Shown: positions 1 through 7,003, numbered from the stretch's first letter. The stretch: 11,221 nt of DNA from Saccoglossus kowalevskii (GCF_000003605.2 NW_003109115.1:118596-129816), one strand, 5' to 3'. Numbers and translations: made by a program. The notes: a model not told the origin generated them from the letters alone.

Positions 1-549
1 ACAATTTCGATGGCGTGAGGGGGGGGGGGGTGCTGATTGTTACAGAAACAAACATAAAAGAAAATTAGAAAACAACAAAACCAAATATAAAAAAAACACT
101 AAAATTACAATTACCATCCACAAGAAACACGATTTAGGGTTAGATTACGACTCCATGAACTTGACCTGTTTAACGTAGTACACTACTTGCATGCACATCT
201 GTTCATTTCTCCGACCTATTTTTTTTACAAACATATAATTGTTTATAAACAACTGTGTTGCTTGGACATGTGCACGATTAAAATCTGCATAAAATTTCTT
301 TCTTTTAGATTTGTATTATGTTGTTTAGGTATGTGTGACCTATAAATTTTCAGTTGTGATTAGAAACAGGTTAGGAACGACTTGTCGTCAATAGGACTGG
401 AATAAAAATGAAGGTTGGTAAAATAGACCAGAAGTTAGAAGATCGAATATTTCTTTACCGTAAAAATAAACAAATCGAAAAAATGTTCTACTAAGTTGCA
501 TTATATATGAAACTCAGTAAAGTTTCAAGAGTTAAAAAAACTTATATTT
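1..549. other. No gene seen; AT-rich intergenic DNA
   Basis: No open frame of useful length and no exon-like stretch with splice signals was found on either strand. The only structure is a run of 12 G at 19-30 and scattered A/T homopolymers. Base composition is AT-rich like the rest of the non-genic window. Confidence 0.6.
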
Positions 550-760
550 AAGGACATGATATACGAGTCAACATTTGTTGTAACAAAAAATGCGTCGTGT
601 AACATGCCATGTTGCATGTTGACTGATTTTCGTCAACATGTTGCAACTTGTTGATTTAAATGGTGATATGCTCTTTTCTTGATAACAAGTTGCGGGTTGT
701 TGAGGACACTGTCAACTTGCAACATTGCACGAAACACGGAAAAACATTTGTTGTCAACGG
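550..760. repeat. Cluster of short inverted repeats built on CAACATGTTGCAACTTG-like motifs
   Basis: The words GTTGCA, CAAC and their complements recur many times here. Two perfect stem pairs are visible: CATGTTGAC (615-623) with GTCAACATG (632-640) across an 8-base loop, and GCAACTTGTT (643-652) with AACAAGTTGC (684-693) across a 31-base loop. Related words recur at 711-723 and about 746-775. No protein-coding signal underlies it; the open frames on both strands here are by-products of the repeat. It may be an eroded MITE or a local palindrome array. Confidence 0.5.
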
Positions 761-1158
761 AAGTTGCAGCTTGTCGATCCGTGTACCCGTGCCTTTACAA
801 TCCTTTATATAATAACCATTTAGCGAAAAAAATTTCATTTAAAATCACATATTTGTTTATCATTTTGCTATGACACCGTATGGGACACCGTATATTTACT
901 CGTTTTAATGTAGTTTGGTGGCGCGGCGAAAGGTACACGGGGCCAATATACTTAATATTCGAGATTTATAGCAGTCTTATTTTTCCCTACCCATGATTAC
1001 AACGTCATGAGGAAGGGGGCATATTGTGATCGCCCCTTCAGTCAATTGTGTTTGTAGTGAGTGTAAACTAAACTACGGGGGTTTGGGGTACAAATCATGT
1101 AAAGCCAACAGAGAGGGCGCCAGAGAAGGTGACCACTGAACCGCGATGTGCGATCTTA
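761..1158. other. No gene seen; possible eroded dispersed repeat
   Basis: No coding exon is supported. An imperfect hairpin, GAAGGGGGC (1012-1020) against GCCCCTTC (1032-1039), sits in a G/C-richer patch (about 910-1140). That local composition is typical of an old inserted repeat rather than of the AT-rich flanks, but the family cannot be named. Confidence 0.4.
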
Positions 1159-1287
1159 TTAAAGGGCGGTGGTCATCGCGACACGTCCTGTTCGATATGG
1201 GACTCATAGCGACGTATACAACGCGTGTAAAATGCATTATTTACATGGAATTCGAACACGCGCTGCGCGATGACCATCGCCCTTTAA
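1159..1287. mobile_element. Short non-autonomous DNA transposon (MITE) flanked by TTAA, Kolobok/T2-like ends
   Basis: TTAA occurs at 1159-1162 and 1284-1287, bracketing a 121-bp element. Its ends are AGGGCGGTGGTCATCGCG (1163-1180) and the reverse complement of CGCGATGACCATCGCCCT (1266-1283), which match at 17 of 18 positions; looser similarity continues inward to about TGTTCGA. The interior holds a nested palindrome with CGCGTGT and ACACGCG arms (about 1221-1260). There is no ORF, so it would depend on a transposase elsewhere. TTAA target duplications are known for piggyBac and Kolobok. The terminus TTAAAGGG resembles the TTAAAGG-type ends described for Xenopus T2/Kolobok MITEs, and the usual piggyBac CCC ends are absent. 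A partial second copy lies at 2775-2844. The MITE call is firm; the superfamily is inference. Confidence 0.75.
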
Positions 1288-1572
1288 AGGTAAAACTCTC
1301 TCAGCAATTCTAATCTGTAAAACAATGTTTCCATAATTTAGTGTAGGGTTATAGAAAAGGCTAAGGTATGATACAAGTCACATATCGGTAATACTAGTAT
1401 ACCTAACCCATTTTTATTATCCCTAAGCTACGTAAACCATTATCAATCAAGTTACAATGAATATGATGTCATTTCTACTACTTTGAGCTTCATTTAATTA
1501 AACTCAATCAAAACGCATCCCTATACAGAGTTCTTATTTATACGAGTTTAATTAAACTATAAATCGCATCGC
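1288..1572. other. Intergenic; two TTTAATTAAA palindromes
   Basis: No coding signal. TTTAATTAAACTC begins at 1493, and its inverted counterpart is at 1544-1556, inside a perfect 14-bp palindrome AGTTTAATTAAACT at 1545-1558. This is a small inverted pair in AT-rich DNA and may have no function. Confidence 0.4.
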
Positions 1573-1791
1573 AATGGTGGTCTACTGAAAACCTTCAGAG
1601 AATATAGGTTTATTGGTGGCCTTCAAAAAATGGCGGTTTAGTGGTGGACGTCAGAAAATGGCGGTTTGGCGATGACGGTGAGAAAATGACCAATGTTTAT
1701 TGCTGGACATCAGGAAATTGCAGTTTGGTAGCTCAGGCTGGTAGAGAATGGTTGTTCAATGTAGGCAGTCAGAAAAAAGGCGATTTAGGGG
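1573..1791. repeat. Degenerate minisatellite, about 8 units of about 28 bp
   Basis: Units are roughly 1573-1600, 1601-1626, 1627-1654, 1655-1682, 1683-1713, 1714-1746, 1747-1772 and a partial unit at 1773-1791. The best unit begins AAAATGGCGGTTTAGTGG and ends GACGTCAG. Units 3 and 4 agree at about 21 of 28 positions; the outer units have drifted further and vary in length between 26 and 33 bp. The array contains no long ORF. A tandemly expanded intergenic minisatellite that is now decaying is the simplest reading. Confidence 0.7.
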
Positions 1792-1837
1792 TTTTCACAA
1801 CTTGACAAATTATGTGCAAGTTGAGTGTTGTATTTGA

Positions 1838-1875
1838 AATATAATAATAATAACTTTATTCTTTCATACAAGTCA
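1838..1875 (-). mobile_element. Probable 3' tail of a non-LTR retroposon (LINE or SINE)
   Basis: Read on the minus strand, the segment gives AATAAAG (1860-1854) followed by a short (TTA)n tract (about 1853-1840). A poly(A)-signal-like word next to a simple-repeat tail is typical of CR1/L2/RTE-class LINE and SINE 3' ends. The element body would extend to higher coordinates. A reverse-transcriptase relic in the same orientation lies at 2845-3322, so this may be the tail of the same insertion, split by later repeats. Ownership by that relic is inference. Confidence 0.4.
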
Positions 1876-1956
1876 CTCTACAGGTTATGGTAAACAGTGA
1901 TATTTTATTATAATAGATACTTGAAGTTAATAAAATGAAATCTGTAATACTTATAT

Positions 1957-2011
1957 TCTTTCTTTATTTATTTCTTTATTTCTTTATTTCTTTATTTCTT
2001 TATTTCTTTCT

Positions 2012-2074
<63 letters not shown>

Positions 2075-2078
2075 TTTT
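1957..2078. repeat. (TTTA)n microsatellite with interspersed TTTC units
   Basis: About 120 bp of tetranucleotide repeat. TTTC and TTTA units are mixed in the left part, and the right part is uninterrupted TTTA from about 2008. An open frame across it is only the periodic translation of the repeat. Confidence 0.95.
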
Positions 2079-2774
2079 ACTGTTTTTCCTTTTTTTATAT
2101 TTTTTCATATAAACAATTAGCTTCTTTTCAATCAAAAATGAAATTTTTATTTGATTTGAATTATGTTCCCGTTATTAAAAAGCTTATTCCTTTAAATATA
2201 TGTTTATTACTCGAATGTAAATGTCAATATACTGAATCCAAATAGTTACGAATACAAATTCGAATGCAAAGCGTGTCGGGTACCTGTGGTTTTGCGTCGT
2301 TTTGGGTCCGGATAAATCTTGTCTGTGAAGCCCACGAATTTCAAATATCCTGACACAAAACAAAAACCGCAGCTATAGTATTTTTTCAAATTTCCACAAG
2401 CCCAAAATATTAGAAAATACATAAAATTAAACTGTATTTGACATACAATGGTATTTATTATAGCAATTAATTCAATTTTTTTTAAATATTGACTTGGTGA
2501 CAGATAACAATAATTCTAGCCAGTCTATACAATGATGTCATTTCCATTTTATTATGAACAAAATATGTTTGAGATACGACTATTAGAGGGCGTGTCGGGT
2601 TATCTTGATAGGTAGCTCCAAGTTGGCATCGTATTAGCATAGTATTAAAAATATACCAAAAATAAGCATTTTTATTTTCAAAGTTAATTGAGCTACAAAT
2701 TTGCATACATGTACTTGTTAACATGTTTTCAATACCTTTACTTCAATCTTCACGAAAATTGAATTTGTATTCAT
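2079..2774. other. No gene seen; probable decayed repeat sequence
   Basis: No splice-bounded exon could be supported. The 11-base word GCGTGTCGGGT occurs at 2271 and again at 2590-2600. The minus-strand open frame at 2482-2724 has no recognisable motif. It could be the decayed C-terminal part of the retroelement seen at 2845-3322, since orientation and distance fit, but its amino acids do not let me claim that. Confidence 0.35.
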
Positions 2775-2844
2775 CGCGTGTAAAATACATTGTTTATTTA
2801 CATGAAATTCGAACACGCGCTGCCCGACGACCACCGCGCTTTAG
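2775..2844. mobile_element. Half-length second copy of the 1159-1287 MITE
   Basis: CGCGTGTAAAATACATT, then TTTACATG.AATTCGAACACGCGC and a GACCACCGCGCTTTAG end line up with the right half of the first copy (about 1221-1287). I count about seven substitutions and one 4-base gap. The left half is missing or unrecognisable, so no terminal inverted repeat pair remains. Its outer end abuts the reverse-transcriptase relic, which suggests insertion into or next to that relic. Confidence 0.75.
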
Positions 2845-3322
2845 CAACTCATTCTGTTGTTCTAGTGAAAAATTCATGTTGCTCATCATTTTTTGTATTG
2901 AAGAATACCATTGTAAATTGGATTTCTTTTGTTCAAGGTATGTTTGTTTTGTGATATTATTGCCTGGTAATTTACTGAATTATCTACTAAGATATCTACT
3001 AAGAGTGGAATTATCCTATTTCGGCTCTGCGTGCAATATTTGCCACAATTTGTTCAATCCTAGTATTTTGTAACAATTCAATTGTGTTTTTTTCTGTTAT
3101 TGTTTTGTCCCATTTGTTGTAATCTTGAATTTCATGTTTCTATATTTCAGACCCGTACAATAATATTGGTTGAATACACCTTTTAAAAAGATGGATGTAA
3201 GTTCTACAATTTGTTTCTGGTGGTAGGTAGGTTTCAATGCATACATTGCTCGGGCTGCTTTAGCTGCTAAATTTCGTTTGGCTTCAGTGTAGCAGCTTTT
3301 TATATCCAGGTACTTGTACATT
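2845..3322 (-). pseudogene. Relic of a non-LTR retrotransposon reverse transcriptase (thumb and downstream region)
   Basis: On the minus strand the segment begins with YKYLDIKSCYTEAKRNLAAK and continues through KAARAMYAL. This is a degraded form of the LINE pattern YLGI...A...L..KA..AM.AL. About 30 codons later, in a different frame (3172-3140), the signature QPILLYGSEI appears, immediately followed by TAG where tryptophan is usual. Further on, NKWDKTITEK and VANIARRAEIG resemble the region in which LINE proteins carry IEK...F.K..L...N.A...ELG. Another shifted frame gives LQWYSSIQKMM. At least one frameshift and several stops make it non-functional. The clade (CR1, Jockey, RTE or another) cannot be settled. 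The start coordinate is approximate, set by the abutting MITE fragment. Confidence 0.75.
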
Positions 3323-3399
3323 GACCGTACACTGACATGTGCCTTAATTTGATATTTAGCACAAAAGTAAAATAAATATACAAGAGTAAATAAACAAGA

Positions 3400-3655
3400 G
3401 ACTCAGTGCAAGTCTCGCAGAGGCGACGGCACGACCTTTTGCATGGGTGCGAGATCTGTTCACCTTCCAATACTAGGGGGTCCGAGGGCACATGCTTCCT
3501 CTTAAAAATTTTGAAATCTGGACCCCTGCATTTTGAGAGGCAAATTTTGTTGACACAGAGGATTTCAGCTTGATTTTAGAGGGCGACGCCCCCCCCCCCC
3601 CATTTTTTTCGAGGGGTCGACTGCACCCCCCGTGTCGCCGCCACTGTTCAACAAG
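3400..3655. repeat. Dispersed-repeat-like segment with C tract and GGGGTCGACTGC block
   Basis: The block contains GGGGGTCCGAGGGCACATGC, AAAATTTTGAAATCTGGACC, a 13-C run at 3589-3601 and GAGGGGTCGACTGCACCCCC. From memory of marine invertebrate genomes this combination resembles an abundant uncharacterised interspersed repeat, but no family name can be given. There is no credible ORF. Composition changes abruptly on both sides, which supports an inserted unit. Confidence 0.5.
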
Positions 3656-3659
3656 TTCT

Positions 3660-4085
3660 TATCATAATAACGTCACTTCCGGAAATCTTACTACCTGCGA
3701 AAACCTGCCTCCATGATGCGATTGACTTGCACATTATTTAGCTATTTGCCTAGTTTGGGGAAGTTTCTGACTTAGTTTGGCCGAGTTTGGCTTGTTAAGG
3801 GGTCGCTTTCTGCTCGGAAATAACACAACTGCCAAATTCCGGAACGTACAGATTCCACAGAAAACTACCAGAATTCGGGAAATACAGAAAACGTCCTGGG
3901 GAAGCCCCAAACTGTTCTAAATCTACAAAGTGGTGCAAGGAACCCTGGGAATAAAACGGGGAGAGTCCCGTACTTTGGTCACGTGACGACAAGGACGGAA
4001 AGTCCCTTTTACCGAAGCCAATTTAATAGAAACACGTAGTTCTTTTCCGAAGTGGTTTCTGTCACTCCCAAATTGTACCAGAATC
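3660..4085 (+). promoter_or_regulatory. Probable promoter and 5' UTR of the ASB-like gene
   Basis: Lying directly upstream of the 517-codon ORF, this stretch is visibly richer in G+C and CpG than the flanking intergenic DNA. It contains ACGTCA (a CRE half-site, 3670-3675) overlapping ACTTCCGG (an ETS/GABP-type site, 3675-3682), three AGTTTGG words (3752, 3774, 3784), TTCCGGAA (3837-3844) and CCAAT (4018-4022). The ORF frame is open back to a TGA at 3984-3986, so an upstream coding extension or 5' exon cannot be excluded, although no earlier in-frame ATG exists. The transcription start is not visible. The minus-strand open frames here are shadows. Confidence 0.4.
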
Positions 4086-5639
4086 ATGTTCAAGTATAAC
4101 ATGTGTAAAAACCAGCGAGGGTTGGACGACAAGTCACTAGACGCGCTTGTGGAGAAATATGGCAAGGATAAATTATTGGAGAGTATGACGGAGGAGGAAC
4201 GTGCAGAATTTGAAAAAATGTACCAGCGTGTACTATGCTCCGATAATTATCGTGGGTTAAAGTACATGCTGGAAAGAGGATGCCCTGTAGACATGGAATT
4301 CAGGGAGGCATACGGAGGTATGAAGTTCGAAGTTGGTGAGTACCTGAAAGAAACAAGGATCGCTACTATAACAGGTAGCATGACGGACCCACCGTTCAAT
4401 CCCATCACACCTCTAGCCATCGTGTCGATTTGCAGCGAGATGGACAAAGAACCCAAGCTGTTGAAGTTGTTGATAGAGTATGGGCTCGATCTGAGAAAAT
4501 GTAAAAAGTCTGAGTATGGGGAAGTGTCCAGAGAGAGATACAGGGGGGTGAAAAACGCGTCAGCACTGTACTGTGCGACTGTTAGATGCAACACCGAACT
4601 AGTGACCATGTTGCTAGAAAATGGTCACCCACCCGAGGACGAGCTACTCTACGTGCTGTCCACGAGGCGATACCTGGCGCATACTCCCAGGGAGAAAGAA
4701 ATCCTATCGTTGCTTATAAAACACGGCTGTGATGTCAACGCAAGGAAAGGCGAGAATGGCAACACACTGGCCCACATGGCGCTTGCGTTGTGGTTCTGCT
4801 ATGTCGAGGGCCTTCTGAAGAATTGCGATGATCTGGATGAGGGTCCTTTCGGGGGTGTCCAATTAACGGCTAAACAATGGATTTTTTTAAACTTAGAGAA
4901 GATGTTCCTAACAAACTACATTGAGTTTCTCGGTAACCATGGGTTTGATTTTAATGGAAAAAATGACCGTCAACAGACATTATTGCACATTTTCTTCAAG
5001 AACGTGCGTATGCTGAAAGAAATCTTCCCAAGACCTTTCTTAGTCGTCGGCCATATTATCAAAGATCTGCTTCCGATGATAGTTGATAAAGTAGATGATG
5101 TGAATACGGTTGATTCAGATGGGAAGACAGTATTGGATGAATTCATAACAGGGGCTAGAAAGGACCTGCTTGTCGTCTATAAACCCACCAACTTCGAGTG
5201 GCTGAAAACGCTGATCATGAAAGGAGCTTGTTTCTCGCCCATTGACTACTATGATTTAATTATGGCAATGAGTTCGTTGTATTATCGCCATATAGATACA
5301 GTAGGATTTATAGTAAACTCATTTGCAAACTGGAATTCCACTATGTTTCTAATTCATTGCGAGGCTGCCGTCACTAATTACGTAATAAAGCAACAAAAGT
5401 ACCACTGGGACCTAGCCACTCCTGATGATCTCCTTGCTGCGTTAGATAGCTATATCTTGTTGTGTAATAAAGTGTGTCAAATGAGAAGGATTCCGCGGAC
5501 TCTTCAACATCAGTGCCGGCATGCACTTCGAGTGATGCTTGGAAAGAAGTATGTAGATGCCATAGAGAAATTCACTCTTTCCAGACAATTGAAGAACTTC
5601 CTTCTGTTCACAGATCCACAGCAGGTGGACTTTTCGTAA
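4086..5639 (+). CDS. Ankyrin-repeat and SOCS-box protein (ASB-like), uninterrupted 517-aa ORF
   Basis: Probable substrate-recognition subunit of a cytosolic Elongin B/C-Cullin-5 ubiquitin ligase; the target is unknown. Residues about 15-50 form an acidic and basic helical N-terminus. Ankyrin-type helices follow: YRGLKYMLERGCPVDM (55-70), TPLAIVSICSEMDKEPKLL with LLIEYGLDL (108-136), SALYCATVRCNTELVTMLL (159-177), ILSLLIKHGCDVNAR (206-220), GNTLAHMAL (225-233) with YIEFLGNHGFDFN (278-290), QTLLHIFFKNV (297-307) and VNTVDSDGKTVLDEF (339-353). The C-terminus is a SOCS box: the BC-box TLQHQCRHAL (472-481) fits the (A/P/S/T)LxxxCxxx(A/I/L/V) consensus, then FTLSRQLKNFLLF occupies the Cullin-5 box. 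That box lacks the two prolines of the usual LPxP, so Cullin-5 binding may be weak. The start ATG has A at -3; a second ATG at 4101 (Met6) is an alternative. There are no introns, and base composition is richer in G+C than the flanks. The ankyrin consensus is divergent and some repeats are uncertain. Confidence 0.88.
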   Translation: MFKYNMCKNQRGLDDKSLDALVEKYGKDKLLESMTEEERAEFEKMYQRVLCSDNYRGLKYMLERGCPVDMEFREAYGGMKFEVGEYLKETRIATITGSMTDPPFNPITPLAIVSICSEMDKEPKLLKLLIEYGLDLRKCKKSEYGEVSRERYRGVKNASALYCATVRCNTELVTMLLENGHPPEDELLYVLSTRRYLAHTPREKEILSLLIKHGCDVNARKGENGNTLAHMALALWFCYVEGLLKNCDDLDEGPFGGVQLTAKQWIFLNLEKMFLTNYIEFLGNHGFDFNGKNDRQQTLLHIFFKNVRMLKEIFPRPFLVVGHIIKDLLPMIVDKVDDVNTVDSDGKTVLDEFITGARKDLLVVYKPTNFEWLKTLIMKGACFSPIDYYDLIMAMSSLYYRHIDTVGFIVNSFANWNSTMFLIHCEAAVTNYVIKQQKYHWDLATPDDLLAALDSYILLCNKVCQMRRIPRTLQHQCRHALRVMLGKKYVDAIEKFTLSRQLKNFLLFTDPQQVDFS

Positions 5640-5642
5640 GTT
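5637..5642 (+). other. Perfect splice-donor hexamer GTAAGT overlapping the ASB-like stop codon
   Basis: The ORF ends GAC TTT TCG TAA GTT, so TC|GTAAGT is an ideal 5' splice site whose use would remove the stop codon and leave phase 2. Downstream candidate acceptors exist, including TTAG at 6093-6096, which keeps the frame open. Use of this donor is unproven; a chance match is possible. Confidence 0.35.
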
Positions 5643-6083
5643 ACAGTTGATGCATATAGTGGTGGGCAGAAAGCTGGGGGTCAGTTTTATAAATACATAT
5701 TTTTATAAATCAAAATTGATGTTAGAATTCAAATTTAGCAATCAAGCAATGATGATGTGGTGGTATCATTGTTAGTTCTGATTAATATTAATGAGATAAT
5801 TAACATTATCCAATCAGCAAGTGCCTAATTTTGATTATATGTGCATGTGCAATTTCAATGTCAAGTGAAGGCATATGCATGCATTTTTGGGCATAGACAA
5901 TGCTTAGGTCAATCTCTATTTAATATTTGAATTTGTTTTCACTGGATGTCCGCCCAAGGATATGATTGGACACATATTTCACAGGCACTTCCAATCAGAT
6001 CTATTACATGATCATTCATACATTCCTACACAGTAGGCTTTGCGAAAGAAATTGCACTTTTTTTTTTACTCAACCATTTTCAG
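5643..6083 (+). other. 3' UTR of the ASB-like gene or intron; no exon seen
   Basis: AT-rich, with stops in every frame. No signal-peptide-like or other first exon for the downstream cysteine-rich exons could be found. The first canonical or near-canonical poly(A) signals after the ASB-like stop are ATTAAA (6276-6281) and AATAAA (6313-6318), so an unspliced 3' UTR would run through part of the next feature. Confidence 0.4.
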
Positions 6084-6664
6084 GTGGGTTCCTTAGAAGG
6101 AGGCTGAAAGTTGATTATCTGGCCTTCTACTCACTCACTAACCACCTACGGTACTTTTCTAAATACTGTGCGTGAACAAGTATGAATTTATTTGCCTATC
6201 AGGTGTGATAACCCTGTGTACCGTAGTTGTAATTCTTGCGTAAAAATTGAAAAGCCAGTCTCCATAGAAAATACCATTAAAAAGAGCACTATTCAAAAAT
6301 AGAATTAATATTAATAAAAATTTCTATATTTTATCTTTGTAGAGAAGCAGTAGAAGACTGAAGATAGAAGTTATTCTTGGCTGTCCTCCTGACCATGAAT
6401 GTTATTGTACTTATGATGTGGAAGGCTGCCCTCCTTTCTGGCGATGGGAATATTGGTAAACAGAAGATGTTTATCTTTTTTTGATAGTGATTAAAGTGTC
6501 CAAGCGTGAATTCAAAATTTGTATTTTATCATCAAGACCACTTATACTTATATACCTATACTCAACTAACTTGAAACAATTGCAGGGGGTATTGCTGCAA
6601 GCACCTCATTAGCATGAAGTGTGTTTTTAGCACATGCAATGATAATTTTGGTAGGCCTTCCTAA
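6084..6664 (+). CDS. Candidate multi-exon cysteine-rich coding segment (partial gene model)
   Basis: Four short open segments have plausible splice sites and matching phases. Exon 1 is 6084-6150 (acceptor TTTTCAG, donor CG|GTACTT), reading GFLRRRLKVDYLAFYSLTNH. Exon 2 is 6203-6239 (acceptor CCTATCAG, donor GC|GTAAAA), reading CDNPVYRSCNSC. Exon 3 is 6343-6455 (acceptor CTTTGTAG, donor TTG|GTAAAC), starting RSSRRLKIEVILGC and including CPPDHECYC and GCPPFWRWEYW. Exon 4 starts at 6586 (acceptor ATTGCAG), reading GYCCKHLISMKC then VFSTCNDNF. It either stops at TAA 6662-6664 or splices at TTG|GTAGGC (6650). Exons 2-4 hold 11 cysteines, and exons 3-4 have spacing C-x5-C-x-C-x6-C-x11-CC-x7-C-x4-C. 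Introns would be 52, 103 and 130 bases. No signal peptide or first exon was found and no family is recognised. It could encode a disulfide-rich secreted or zinc-binding domain, or be an artefact of free exon choice. Confidence 0.35.
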
Positions 6665-6984
6665 TGGATTTATTTGCTAACACAGCTGTATAGTGTTTTT
6701 ACCTTGTACAGATTCATGATTGCCTTGTTCCAGTTACTCGTACTCACAAGGGTACATGCTGGTTATTTCTCAAATATTTCACATATATGCAATTAAGCTT
6801 AATCCTTTGAGCGTCATTTATAATCTTTTTTTTTTCCAAATGAAATTTTGCAAAAATTTCAATTTTCGATCAACAACTAGAAGTCATGTCACATTTTGTC
6901 TGTGTGGTCCAAAATTAAGAATTCAGTGAAAATTGCAGAAAATTTGAACAAATTTAAAATGATGTGCTCAAATGGTTATTGATA

Positions 6985-7003
6985 TCAAGGTGACACACCT
7001 TGA
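6985..7003. repeat. Perfect 8-bp inverted repeat, 3-bp spacer
   Basis: TCAAGGTG and CACCTTGA flank ACA. It could form a small hairpin or be a dimeric transcription-factor site. No context supports either. Confidence 0.4.

Noticed and set aside
1250-1275. GTGTTCGAATTCC on the minus strand resembles a tRNA B box, suggesting a SINE.
   Set aside because: Spacing within the B box is off by one, no A box is found, and the inverted ends with TTAA indicate a DNA-transposon MITE.
1935-2120. 61-aa plus-strand open frame rich in LFIY.
   Set aside because: It is the translation of the (TTTA)n microsatellite.
2723-3073. 116-aa plus-strand open frame.
   Set aside because: It crosses the MITE fragment and the antisense of the reverse-transcriptase relic; it has no domain and no splice support.
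3795-4165. Two minus-strand open frames over the ASB promoter and start.
   Set aside because: They overlap the regulatory region and the antisense of the ASB N-terminus, and no motif is recognised.
4247-4609. 120-aa minus-strand open frame.
   Set aside because: Antisense shadow of the ankyrin-coding sequence.
6084-6400. Similarity of RRRLKVDYL (exon 1) and SRRLKIEVIL (exon 3), suggesting mutually exclusive exons.
   Set aside because: The exons start in different phases with their best acceptors and similarity ends after about nine residues.
6716-6796. 26-codon ORF starting MIALFQLLVLTRVHAG, which looks like a signal peptide, just after a possible acceptor at 6710.
   Set aside because: It lies downstream of the cysteine-rich exons, ends after 26 codons, and no good donor or following secretory exon was found; a hydrophobic start is easy to get in AT-rich DNA.
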